From a virus: 39,612 nucleotides of DNA. The position numbers and the translations under genes were made by a program. Each line of letters begins with the position of its first letter. The stretch's first letter is position 1. Location of the stretch: the IMG/VR virus record IMGVR_UViG_3300022933_000010, positions 1 through 39,612 of that record; one strand, 5' to 3'. The notes below the pieces were generated by a model. It had not been told where the DNA came from. It was given only the letters and a program-made list of their open reading frames with translations, and made no database searches. This document shows positions 22,963 to 31,469 of this stretch, in pieces.

Positions 22963-24971
22963 TATATTACTTCCTCTAATCTTTGTGATGTTTGAAACAT
23001 TTCTCTAGCGCCTTCCAACCCTTGAGATTCTTCTGAAACTTCACCTCCGGATTCTAAGTTCTTCATCATGTTATACATAACTTCTGCGCCTTTGTCTACA
23101 TCTCCTTCACCTGCATTTCTTACAGCCTCAGCCGTAAATACAAATTCATTCTTAGATAGTCTTGCAGGTACGTCATCTGCTTTTTCCATTCTACCTAATG
23201 GTACAAATCCACCTTCAGCTCTTAAATCCATTTCTTGACCATCCATATCTAATAGAGGCATAGTCTTTTTAGCTACCGGTTCTTTTTCTTCTGTAGATCC
23301 ACCTTCAGCTAAAAGTCTTGTATTAGTAAAATCACGATTATTTGCCATAATATATTTAGGACTAGCACTTAGGTCTGCTCCAGCATATAATATTTCATCA
23401 TTATCCTCTTCTTCAGGTGTCATGAAATATGATGCTAATGATGTTAAACCTATGCCACCTAAAGCTGTTGGCATCATAGACCCACCACCTTTTGTTAAAC
23501 CTAATGAAGGAAGAAACCCTTCTTTGAAAGGGACAAAAGATTGTCCAACTCTTGATCCTGCTTGACCAAATATTGAACCCATAATTCCTTTATTTTTTAA
23601 AAATGCACCACCCAATTTATATGCACCAAAAGCTAATGCAGCTTTACCTATTGGAGACTTAGCTATCTTCTTAACACCACGTGTAATTTTTCTAACAAGT
23701 TTACCTAGACCATATTGTTGTCTTGATGTTTCAAGATCCATGATCCCACCTTCGTAAGGCATGCCACCTTCTGCTAATCCTATTTTTCTACCATCTGTTG
23801 TTAATTTTGGAAAATTACTTTTCATATAGTTTTTTACATCTTGATCAGTGGCATATGTGCCTTTATCTCCCTCTACAATTTTATCTGGGTCAAAACTAAA
23901 ACCTGTAAACCATAAACTATCTGATTCTGGATTTAATTTTTCTATTTGTTTTTTTATATTTGTTGGACTGTCATAAGTAAAAAGACTTCCTCCTTCAGGA
24001 GATACGTTTATAACTTTATTACCTACTTGATTTAAGTAATCAACTTGCTCTTGGTTAAGTCCTGCCACTTTCATATCCTCATTTTCATCATTTATTAATC
24101 CTAACTGCTCTAACATTTTTTTATCAAAAAGATTATTATTAGCTAGTCTCATATTTCCAAATAAATTTGGGTTATTTCTAATTTTGTCGCTACCTTGTCC
24201 CATAGGTGGACCTTTTGGTTTTATAAAACCTTTTGGTTCGTCATCTCCTTGTCCTCCTATTATCATTCTGTCTTGTTTAGTAGACTTGACTTCATTTAAT
24301 CCAGCTTCGTCATACGTAGAACCATCTGCAAACGCAGCTCTACCACCATCAGCTAAGAGTCTGTAATTAATTTGATCTTCATCTTCTATTGGGTCTATAG
24401 CATCCGCTGCATCAGCAGTCAGGATACCTTCTTTAGGAAGAACAGCACCATCACTATACATTCCATCCCCACCCATTATAGGATTACCGTAAGCATCTAT
24501 TTCATTACTTAATCTAGCTCTATTATATTCTTTATAGTGTTCTTCTAATTCGTCTTGAGACATATCAGCAAGAGTTCCATAATTTAAACCAGGGATTCTA
24601 CCTGCTCTAATTACTTCGTTAATAAAATAAGGTCTGTTTATTGCTGAAGAAAAATCTACAAATTTTTTAGTAGCTTTGCCATCAGTAAGTATATCAAATA
24701 CTCCCAATTTCATTTTAGGATAGTTTCTTGTTGCTATAAATTTATTTATATCGGCGTTACCACCTTGCATCTTTATAGCTTCATCTCTTCGCTGTTTTTT
24801 AGTAGGACCTGGTTCCATTTTGTTGAAACTAGCGCCACCAGCAGTAACGTTTGGTGTAATTCGTTTCTCTCTTTTTGAATTAAATGTAGAAGCATCCGCT
24901 CCACCTTTGAGTCCTATACGTCCACCTTGTGCTAGTAATTGTTTGTATTGCTGTGCGTTTGTTATGGCCAT
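22962..24971 (-). CDS. Large virion protein with GGR/ADGG repeats (669 aa)
   Basis: Short motifs recur through the protein: AQGGRIGLKGG (14-24), LLADGGRAAFADGS, RKIGLAEGG, LLAEGG, LRAEGG. Near the C-terminus is ARLSKNEFVFTAEAVRNAG, followed by DVDKGAEVMYNMMKNLESGG; I recognise this block from virion regions of many marine phages, function unknown. A central basic and hydrophobic part (KLVRKITRGVKKIAKS, IGKAALAFGAYKLGGAF) could insert in membranes. Probably an internal or ejection protein. Overlaps the downstream gene by one base. Confidence 0.62.
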   Translation of the reverse strand: MAITNAQQYKQLLAQGGRIGLKGGADASTFNSKREKRITPNVTAGGASFNKMEPGPTKKQRRDEAIKMQGGNADINKFIATRNYPKMKLGVFDILTDGKATKKFVDFSSAINRPYFINEVIRAGRIPGLNYGTLADMSQDELEEHYKEYNRARLSNEIDAYGNPIMGGDGMYSDGAVLPKEGILTADAADAIDPIEDEDQINYRLLADGGRAAFADGSTYDEAGLNEVKSTKQDRMIIGGQGDDEPKGFIKPKGPPMGQGSDKIRNNPNLFGNMRLANNNLFDKKMLEQLGLINDENEDMKVAGLNQEQVDYLNQVGNKVINVSPEGGSLFTYDSPTNIKKQIEKLNPESDSLWFTGFSFDPDKIVEGDKGTYATDQDVKNYMKSNFPKLTTDGRKIGLAEGGMPYEGGIMDLETSRQQYGLGKLVRKITRGVKKIAKSPIGKAALAFGAYKLGGAFLKNKGIMGSIFGQAGSRVGQSFVPFKEGFLPSLGLTKGGGSMMPTALGGIGLTSLASYFMTPEEEDNDEILYAGADLSASPKYIMANNRDFTNTRLLAEGGSTEEKEPVAKKTMPLLDMDGQEMDLRAEGGFVPLGRMEKADDVPARLSKNEFVFTAEAVRNAGEGDVDKGAEVMYNMMKNLESGGEVSEESQGLEGAREMFQTSQRLEEVI

Positions 24972-24980
24972 TTTACTATT

Positions 24981-25151
24981 CTATTTTGTTTTTCCGAAAA
25001 TATCAAGACTAGGCATTAAAAGAGTTACATCTCTTCTAATATCTTCTGGAGATATACCTTTATCTCTCCATTCCTTGTCATTCTTGTATTCTTCGCCTGT
25101 TTTTTTGTTAGTTATTTTTTCTATTATCGTATCTGGTCGTAGTTCTAGCAT
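24981..25151 (-). CDS. Small virion-operon protein (56 aa)
   Basis: ATG at 25151 overlaps the upstream stop (TAATG). The product, opening MLELRPDTIIEKITNKKTGE, continues with DKEWRDKGISPEDIRRD and LLMPSLDIF. Charged and probably helical; small proteins of this type sit between structural genes in related phages, but no role is assigned. Ten bp separate it from the next gene. Confidence 0.68.
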   Translation of the reverse strand: MLELRPDTIIEKITNKKTGEEYKNDKEWRDKGISPEDIRRDVTLLMPSLDIFGKTK

Positions 25152-25480
25152 TATGTTGTTACCTCTTTCTTAATGTTTAGATAGCTAATAGCTACATCAA
25201 AGGAATCTGATGTGCTTGATAACACTGTAAAAGACTTACCACCTTCTACTATTAGCGGTTGAGTTAATAATTCTGTTGTAACGTTTGCAGTTAAAGCTGC
25301 AGATTTTAAAGCTGTAATACTGTTGTTTGTAATTGTGACTGTAGGTGTACCTGCTGATGTAACAAGTATAGATTTAATAACATATGTTTCACTTACTAAA
25401 GGATTACCAGATCCTAATGGTGTAAGTGCTCCACCTGTTGTACTATTATCTATACCTATAAATTTATATTGATTTGCCAT
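25151..25480 (-). CDS. Small beta-rich virion protein (109 aa)
   Basis: Begins MANQYKFIGIDNSTTGGALT and is then rich in Thr/Val/Ser with alternating hydrophobic residues (KSILVTSAGTPTVTITN; PLIVEGGKSFTVLSS), suggesting a compact beta-sandwich as in head-fibre, decoration or head-tail joining proteins. The same pattern appears in 33640-33999. No specific family identified. Confidence 0.62.
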   Translation of the reverse strand: MANQYKFIGIDNSTTGGALTPLGSGNPLVSETYVIKSILVTSAGTPTVTITNNSITALKSAALTANVTTELLTQPLIVEGGKSFTVLSSTSDSFDVAISYLNIKKEVTT

Positions 25481-25481
25481 A

Positions 25482-25646
25482 TTAGTTTACAAAAAAGTTA
25501 AACGCATCAATCTCATCTTTTAAGTCTGCTTGAAACGTTGAGTTTAGTTTTTCTACAATTGCATCAAGATCTCTTACTTGAGCTTCTGCTGTTTCTATAG
25601 TATAATCTCGTTCAGGTCTTGTAATTACTTGTACAATTTTTGCCAT
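25482..25646 (-). CDS. Small helical virion-operon protein (54 aa)
   Basis: ATG at 25646 overlaps the upstream stop (TAATG) and the frame ends at 25482. The product (opening MAKIVQVITRPERDYTIETA) has a beta start and then one long acidic helix, and ends in FNFFVN. Function unknown; likely a chaperone or minor virion part by position. Confidence 0.66.
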   Translation of the reverse strand: MAKIVQVITRPERDYTIETAEAQVRDLDAIVEKLNSTFQADLKDEIDAFNFFVN

Positions 25647-27823
25647 TATCTTCTACCATCCGGTTGTGTATCTAATCTAAAAGTACCTAGTTTCCAACTT
25701 TGACTAGCTGCTGTGTTTTCTATTTTCATAGCAATTGATCTTGCTCTTGCACGTGTGTCTACTTTTGTAGTAGAGGTTGTTATATCAAAAGGTCCAAGTG
25801 GTGAACCAGTTTGTGAATCATTAGGATAGTTTTTTAATTGTAATGTAACTCTAGTAGTTCCTGTTTGTGATATGAAGTCAGGTACAAATCTTCTTATTTT
25901 CATTAAATATTCACCATCTCCTTTAAAAGTTGCAATACCTGTTTGAGTTCCTTGAGCAGATCTTGCTTGTGTTATATCAAAATCTCCTGACGAAATGTTT
26001 GCAGTAACTGCAGTGATTACTCCGTTTTTATTTTGATCAGTTCCAATTTCGTGTTCATAATAAGTTGTCATACCTTCTGTGTTTCCAACTACATCAAAAG
26101 AACTATCAGTGCCTGCATCGTATTCTGTTGCATGTGGACTACCAAAAACTGCTGAGTCTTTCCACATAGTTCTAGATAAAGATCCATTTGCCCATACAGG
26201 TCTTTGAGGAGAAGAATCAAAATAATTATATGAAACCATTCTATTTACAACAGCTGAGGAAGACGTTGGGTAAAACCATATTACTTCACCAAACAAATTA
26301 TTTAATCCAGCAGATATCATTTGATTACCTGACTCTATATTTATATCATCATAAACATAGTCCTCTACTAAACAAGGTAAAGACTCTAGTCTACCAGCAA
26401 ATCTAAAGAAACCATTTTCTGACATCCAGTACGCAGCACCATCAACTTCAACACAAGCATTCTGTCCTACAAGTCCACAGTTGGTCCCAACTTGTGCAAA
26501 GGCAAAAGTAAATGGTTGACCAACAAAACGTTGAGTGAACAATGCAGTATCAGTCCAAACATAAATTGCATCTCTACCTCTAATAGCTCCCATGATCCGT
26601 GATCCGTCGGCCAGTCTCTGTGTACCAGCTGTATTGGTTGCTGTAGGTGTATAAGTATTAATATCCTCTTGGTCCGAGAATCTAATAAACATTTCATCTT
26701 GTGTTAATGGATCACCAATAGTTGTTTCTGTTCCAAAAAATACTAAGTGTCTATCAGGAGTAGATACTAACATATGACGTGAAGATGTTGGTGCACCTGA
26801 TATAATTGTAGCTCTAGTTGCTGTTGCATTTGATGAAGAAGAGTCCCATTCAAAACAAGCGTTGTTGTGAATTAAACAAATAGCTTTGTCTCCAAAGTTA
26901 TCTAATGACCACATACCCGGTTCAACAATTAAATCTCCTGACGCTGCTTCTCCCCATGCAACATAGTCAGTTGAGTTTGTAACTGTATCTCCATCACTGT
27001 GAGATGCTGCTGTTGTTCCTGCTACACCTCTAGTACACCCTGTTAAAGTATTACTACTAACTCCTGTGTATGAAATTTCTTCTGAACCTATTATAATAAA
27101 ATTAGTTCCACTGTCTGGAAACTGTGAAGCATCTGATAGTGTAATACTAGTTACTGCAGCGTTGATTGCTCCATCTAAAGTTGTTGTTACTGCTCCTGCA
27201 GCAGGACCACTCCAAGAACCTAAACCAAAACCAAAACCTTTTCCTTGAACAGATGGACCTACTGTATAATAATGTTGAATTCTAATACCTCCAGATGTGG
27301 TTGCACCACTACCTGTTTCATTTGATGGCATTGTAATTGTTATAGTTGTTGTAGAAGGCACCGATGTTACCATAAATTTTTTATCGTCAAAATCTGATGC
27401 ACTAAAATTAGAATTAGTTATTGTTGTAAAATTATCTAAAAGAATAATATCATTATCTGTCATATTATGTGCAGAAGGAAAAGTTATAGTAACAGTGGGA
27501 GATCCATTAGTTGTGCTGAAAGCATTACTAAGAGTAGTTGTAGTATCTATGGGGTGTATGTCGTAGAATACTCCACCTGAATATGCATATAAAATACTGT
27601 TTGTACCTATGATTGCGTACTTTCTACCTAAGCTGTTTACAAAATGATGTAGTCCTCTGGCTGCTCCAGTTAGATCATCTGTTCCTAACTGTTTCCATCC
27701 ACCTATTTTTTCAGGTGTGCCATATCTAAAACGTACATTATCACAATCTACCCATTGTCCTTCAGCAGTAGTTTCTGATATTTGTTTATTGATGCCTGGT
27801 TGGAATCCAATTTTTTGTAGCAT
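25646..27823 (-). CDS. Large beta-rich tail or portal-vertex protein (725 aa)
   Basis: Start taken at ATG 27823, giving MLQKIGFQPGINKQ; the frame extends 40 codons farther but into hydrophobic, atypical sequence. After it come EGQWVDCDNVRFRYGTPEK and IGGWKQL, an opening I know from podovirus-like marine phages. The rest is Thr/Ser/Gly-rich beta sequence with repeated Trp-containing motifs, compatible with a beta-propeller such as P22 gp10 or a tail-hub protein. No strong SD. Its start is 34 bp from the divergent halogenase island. Confidence 0.68.
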   Translation of the reverse strand: MLQKIGFQPGINKQISETTAEGQWVDCDNVRFRYGTPEKIGGWKQLGTDDLTGAARGLHHFVNSLGRKYAIIGTNSILYAYSGGVFYDIHPIDTTTTLSNAFSTTNGSPTVTITFPSAHNMTDNDIILLDNFTTITNSNFSASDFDDKKFMVTSVPSTTTITITMPSNETGSGATTSGGIRIQHYYTVGPSVQGKGFGFGLGSWSGPAAGAVTTTLDGAINAAVTSITLSDASQFPDSGTNFIIIGSEEISYTGVSSNTLTGCTRGVAGTTAASHSDGDTVTNSTDYVAWGEAASGDLIVEPGMWSLDNFGDKAICLIHNNACFEWDSSSSNATATRATIISGAPTSSRHMLVSTPDRHLVFFGTETTIGDPLTQDEMFIRFSDQEDINTYTPTATNTAGTQRLADGSRIMGAIRGRDAIYVWTDTALFTQRFVGQPFTFAFAQVGTNCGLVGQNACVEVDGAAYWMSENGFFRFAGRLESLPCLVEDYVYDDINIESGNQMISAGLNNLFGEVIWFYPTSSSAVVNRMVSYNYFDSSPQRPVWANGSLSRTMWKDSAVFGSPHATEYDAGTDSSFDVVGNTEGMTTYYEHEIGTDQNKNGVITAVTANISSGDFDITQARSAQGTQTGIATFKGDGEYLMKIRRFVPDFISQTGTTRVTLQLKNYPNDSQTGSPLGPFDITTSTTKVDTRARARSIAMKIENTAASQSWKLGTFRLDTQPDGRR

Positions 27824-27857
27824 GATAGTCTTTTTTATGTTAATATTCCTCATTATA

Positions 27858-28361
27858 ATGAAGAAAGCTACTGCGGTCAATAAATATAAAATAGTCGAAA
27901 ATTTCCTTCCTCTGGATATTTTTAAAGAAGTACAAAAAATCATAACCTTTGAGCTGTCTTATTTTTATAAAAAAGGCAATGGATCTTTAAAAAAGGATGA
28001 TCTCTATCATTTTGTTCATTTTTTATATTTTGAAAATACTATACGAAGTAATTTTTTTGAAAAGCTATTGACACCTATTATGACTAGAATCGATCACACA
28101 TCTATAATTAGAGCAAAAGTAAATTGTTATCCATCTACTGAAACTCAATATACTCATGCAAAACATCAAGATTATCCTTTTCCTCATAAAGGATTAATAT
28201 TTCATATTAATAATAACAATGGATATACTATTCTAGAAGACGGAACTAAGATTGAAAGTATTGAAAATAGGGCCGTATTTTTTGATACTAGCAAACTACA
28301 TCAAAGCACAACGTGTACCGATAAACACTTGCGTTTAAATATTAATATTAACTACGTATAA
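27858..28361 (+). CDS. 2OG-Fe(II) oxygenase, first gene of the halogenase island
   Basis: 167 residues from ATG 27858; other in-frame Met codons upstream (27837) lack an SD too, so the start is uncertain. Catalytic residues: HQD (His103, Asp105) in AKHQDYPF, His148 in TSKLHQS and Arg159 in HLRLNINI. GYTILEDGTKIE sits between them as in hydroxylase cupin folds. Substrate unknown. It leads a tightly coupled plus-strand operon, opposite to all surrounding virion genes. TAATG overlap with the next gene. Confidence 0.8.
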   Translation: MKKATAVNKYKIVENFLPLDIFKEVQKIITFELSYFYKKGNGSLKKDDLYHFVHFLYFENTIRSNFFEKLLTPIMTRIDHTSIIRAKVNCYPSTETQYTHAKHQDYPFPHKGLIFHINNNNGYTILEDGTKIESIENRAVFFDTSKLHQSTTCTDKHLRLNININYV

Positions 28362-28894
28362 TGCAAGATTTAGAATTTAAAATAGAAAAAACAGTCAAGA
28401 TTGTTTCTGGTGACATAACAGATATGGAATTATGTGATCGTTTAATAGAAAAAATAAAATACAATATTGATCCAACATTAAGTTTTAAAACAAATGTCCC
28501 ACATATGACTTCTTTTAAAAGGTTTAATGGAGATCCTGACTTCCACCTTTTTTTAAAATCGATTCAATCAGATATTAAAAAGATTTATAAGCATTCTTTT
28601 ATTATTGAAAATTCATGGGGAGTGTTAATGAATAAAGGAGATTCAACACATAATCATGCTCATATACAAACTTCTGCTTTTTGTGGACTATTATATCTTA
28701 CAACCGGTGGCCCAGGAACAAGTTTTGAAGAAATAAAAAAAGTAATTAATCCAATCAAAGGTAGATATATTTTATTTGACCCTATCCTCCTACATTTTGT
28801 AAACCGTTCTGATTTAGATAAAAGATACAGTTTAGCTTTTAATATGGATCAAATAAAAAAATGGGATAATCTAGACTTTAGTAAAAAAGTATGA
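28361..28894 (+). CDS. 2OG-Fe(II) oxygenase, second gene of the halogenase island
   Basis: 177 residues. The iron site looks like the phage type with HNHAH (97-101) after WGVLMNKGDS, then GLLYLTTGG, then His145 in PILLHFV and Arg155 in KRYSLAFN. Similar spacing is seen in the 2063-2752 and 30854-31456 proteins. Substrate unknown. ATGA coupling to the halogenase that follows implies joint production, so it may act on the same substrate or on its product. Confidence 0.8.
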   Translation: MQDLEFKIEKTVKIVSGDITDMELCDRLIEKIKYNIDPTLSFKTNVPHMTSFKRFNGDPDFHLFLKSIQSDIKKIYKHSFIIENSWGVLMNKGDSTHNHAHIQTSAFCGLLYLTTGGPGTSFEEIKKVINPIKGRYILFDPILLHFVNRSDLDKRYSLAFNMDQIKKWDNLDFSKKV

Positions 28895-30303
28895 AGATAA
28901 ATATCTTAGGAGCTGGAACTTCAGGGTTAGTAACGGCTTTAATTTTAAAAACAAAATTTCCTAATTATAATATAAATATTATTAAATCTGATAAAATAGG
29001 TATCATAGGAGTTGGAGAAGGGTCCACAGAACATTGGTCTGAGTTTACAAATTATGTAGGGATTAAATTTAAAGACTTACTTAAAGAAACTGGAGCTACA
29101 TTAAAATCAGGTGTTATGTTTGAAGGTTGGACCAAAGAACCTTTCCTTCATTCTGTTAATGGAGATTTTAGTAAAGAAGCTGGAGATTACCTATATCTGT
29201 ATGCAAATTTAATAGCCAGAAACATTAATGCAAAATATATGTGTTATCAAAATTTTTATGATAATAAATTCATAAAACAAGATTATAGTAATTTAGTTCT
29301 TCAATTTCATTTTGATACTTTTAAATTAAATACTTTTTTAAATAAAGTATGTATAGAGAAAAATATAAACATTATTGAAGATGATATTAAAGATGCTATT
29401 AAAAACGATTTAGGTGAGATAAAACATTTAGTAGGACAGAAACAAAATTATGACGCTGATTTATTTATTGATTGTAGTGGGTTTTTTGGATTCTTATTAA
29501 AAAAACATTTAAAGGTCCCTTATATTTCTTATCAAAAATATTTACCTGTAGATAGTGCATTTGCTTTTCCTTCTCCAAAAGAAGAAAAACGAAATGCTTG
29601 GACTCTGTCAAGAACCATGAATAGTGGTTGGCATTGGAAAACACCTACTCAAGATAGATTAGGTAATGGATATGTTTATAGTTCAAGTCATATAACAGAG
29701 GATAAAGCACTAGAAGAAATACAAAAATTATATGGTGACAAGATAAAAATAGCAAAATCATTTAAATTTCAAGCAGGTAGAGTAAAAACATTTTGGTATA
29801 AAAATGTTGTAGCAATAGGAGTGTCCGCTGGATTTGTTGAACCTTTAGAAGCGACTTCAATTGGAAGCACTATACAGCAAGCTTTTTGTTTAAATCAATT
29901 TTTGCCTTCTTTAGACAAAAAATCTTTTAATAAACACACTGAATATTTATATGAAAATCTAATGGAATTTGTACACGCACATTATCTTACAAAAAGACAA
30001 GATACTGAATTTTGGAAAGATGTGCAAAACTTGCCCATAATGGAGGGTGTACAAGAACTAATGGAAATTGCAAAAATAAGAATGATTAGAAATACTGATT
30101 TTAATATGGGCTGGCATATGTTTAAAGCTCCTAATTGGGTAATTTTATTTCATGCTTTAGGTTTGTTTAATACAGAGAATATTAAAAAAGAATTAAACGC
30201 CTCTCCTGTTTTAAAAAGTTTTGCAGAAATGGAACACGAAGAGTTGTTTAGTTTTTCAAAAGAATATATAGATCATGACCAAGTTATTAAGGAATCAATA
30301 TGA
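28891..30303 (+). CDS. Flavin-dependent (tryptophan-type) halogenase
   Basis: 470 residues. FAD-binding GAGTSG at 7-12, and GVGEGSTEHW following. Lys72 in ATLKSGVMFE aligns with the catalytic lysine of PrnA/RebH-type enzymes. GWHWKTP (246-252) is the GWxWxIP halogenase signature with Thr for Ile, and FVEPLEATS (315-323) holds the second active-site acid. Such enzymes use FADH2, O2 and halide to halogenate an electron-rich ring. A viral halogenase (VirX1, cyanophage Syn10) is known, with no established natural substrate. No flavin reductase is visible, so the host would supply FADH2. Coupled by ATGA on both sides to 2OG oxygenases. Confidence 0.93.
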   Translation: MKINILGAGTSGLVTALILKTKFPNYNINIIKSDKIGIIGVGEGSTEHWSEFTNYVGIKFKDLLKETGATLKSGVMFEGWTKEPFLHSVNGDFSKEAGDYLYLYANLIARNINAKYMCYQNFYDNKFIKQDYSNLVLQFHFDTFKLNTFLNKVCIEKNINIIEDDIKDAIKNDLGEIKHLVGQKQNYDADLFIDCSGFFGFLLKKHLKVPYISYQKYLPVDSAFAFPSPKEEKRNAWTLSRTMNSGWHWKTPTQDRLGNGYVYSSSHITEDKALEEIQKLYGDKIKIAKSFKFQAGRVKTFWYKNVVAIGVSAGFVEPLEATSIGSTIQQAFCLNQFLPSLDKKSFNKHTEYLYENLMEFVHAHYLTKRQDTEFWKDVQNLPIMEGVQELMEIAKIRMIRNTDFNMGWHMFKAPNWVILFHALGLFNTENIKKELNASPVLKSFAEMEHEELFSFSKEYIDHDQVIKESI

Positions 30304-30851
30304 AACAAATTTATGATTACATAGAAGTCCAAAATGTTTTGGATAAAGATTTTTGTAATAATTTAATATGCTCACTAAATCAAAGAGAATGGTCAGCCCA
30401 CACGTGGTCAGATACAACGGGAAAAGAAGTAGGTTCTAGAGATAAAGAAGAGTTAGAAGTTATGTCCGCAAAAGAAGAAGGAGTTCCTTTACAAAAATTA
30501 GTTATTGAATGTTGCAGGGAATATAGAAAAAAACACGTTGGGGACTATTCTTGGATTAAATCTTTTAGTGAAATAAGATTTAATAAGTATGTAACAGGCA
30601 CTAATATGAATAGTCATATTGATCATATTCATTCTATATTTGATGGAGTGCATAAAGGTATTCCAATTATTTCTGTTGTAGGATTGTTAAATGATGACTA
30701 TAAAGGGGGAGAGTTTATGTTTAACAAAGAATATAAAGTAGAATTAAAACAAGGAGATATTTTATTATTTCCAAGTAATTTTTTATATCCTCATAGAGTA
30801 AATAATATTAGAGAAGGAACACGTTATTCATTTGTAACTTGGGGTTTTTAA
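30300..30851 (+). CDS. 2OG-Fe(II) oxygenase, prolyl-4-hydroxylase-like
   Basis: 183 residues. This is the most canonical of the set: SHIDHIHS (His106, Asp108), ISVVGLLNDDYKGGEFMF, GDILLFPSNFLYPHRV (His165) and Arg175 in TRYSFVTWGF, the C-terminal pattern of P4Hc-type hydroxylases. An N-terminal AHTWSDTTGKE region may bind substrate. ATGA coupling to the halogenase, then 2 bp to the next gene. Hydroxylation of a peptide or small molecule is the expected type of chemistry. Confidence 0.86.
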   Translation: MKQIYDYIEVQNVLDKDFCNNLICSLNQREWSAHTWSDTTGKEVGSRDKEELEVMSAKEEGVPLQKLVIECCREYRKKHVGDYSWIKSFSEIRFNKYVTGTNMNSHIDHIHSIFDGVHKGIPIISVVGLLNDDYKGGEFMFNKEYKVELKQGDILLFPSNFLYPHRVNNIREGTRYSFVTWGF

Positions 30852-30853
30852 TT

Positions 30854-31456
30854 ATGGCAAAAGTATTAGAATTATTTTCACAACCTGTATATTTAGCAGA
30901 TGATAAATACGTAATGGATGATAATGAAAAAGAATCTTTTAAAAATGTAGCAGCGCTTGAAAATTTATTAAATCATACAAGTAAAAATAAAATGTGGCTA
31001 GAGCAAGAAAATTTAAAAAATCTAAAAAAGTTTATATTAGATAATGTAAAAAACTTTCATCACAATATAATAGGTTACGATAAAAGAATAGAACTATATA
31101 TAACTCAATCGTGGCTTACAATGAGTAAACCTGGAGAAGGACATCACTTACATCGACACCCTAATAGTATTTATAGCGGAGTATATTATATAACCGGAGA
31201 GCATACTGAAACTCGTTTTCATAGTCCAAACAAAGACATGCAACAAGTTGTTTTTGAAAAAGAAAAAGAAACTTGTTATTTAGAAGAAATACTAACTGTA
31301 AAAGCAGAGCAAGGTAATTTAATTATTTTTCCTTCTCAATTATCTCATGATGTACTTGCCAATCCAAGTAAAAAAGTAAGAACTACTTTATCTTTTAACA
31401 CATGGTTTAGAGGAGAAGTTGGAATGTACGATAGATTGAACAATTTAAAGATATAG
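30854..31456 (+). CDS. 2OG-Fe(II) oxygenase, phage type
   Basis: 200 residues from ATG 30854, two bases after the previous stop; an in-frame Met at 30839 would extend it into the previous gene. Pattern: GEGHHLHRHPNSIYSGVYYI (His98/100/102), then FHSP, then GNLIIFPSQLSHDV (His165) and Arg176 in KVRTTLSFNTW. It is the PF13759-like type common in cyanophages and pelagiphages. Fourth oxygenase in this operon. Confidence 0.85.
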   Translation: MAKVLELFSQPVYLADDKYVMDDNEKESFKNVAALENLLNHTSKNKMWLEQENLKNLKKFILDNVKNFHHNIIGYDKRIELYITQSWLTMSKPGEGHHLHRHPNSIYSGVYYITGEHTETRFHSPNKDMQQVVFEKEKETCYLEEILTVKAEQGNLIIFPSQLSHDVLANPSKKVRTTLSFNTWFRGEVGMYDRLNNLKI

Positions 31457-31469
31457 TATATAACAAGGT

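Noticed and set aside
27854-27859. Perfect TATAAT as promoter for the halogenase operon
   Set aside because: It overlaps the presumed start codon (27858) and has no recognisable -35 at 17 bp, so the transcript would begin inside the gene. The real promoter remains unknown.
27824-27943. 40-codon extension of the large virion gene beyond 27823
   Set aside because: Overlaps the divergent oxygenase gene and encodes hydrophobic, atypical sequence; MLQKIGFQPGINKQ is the usual family start.
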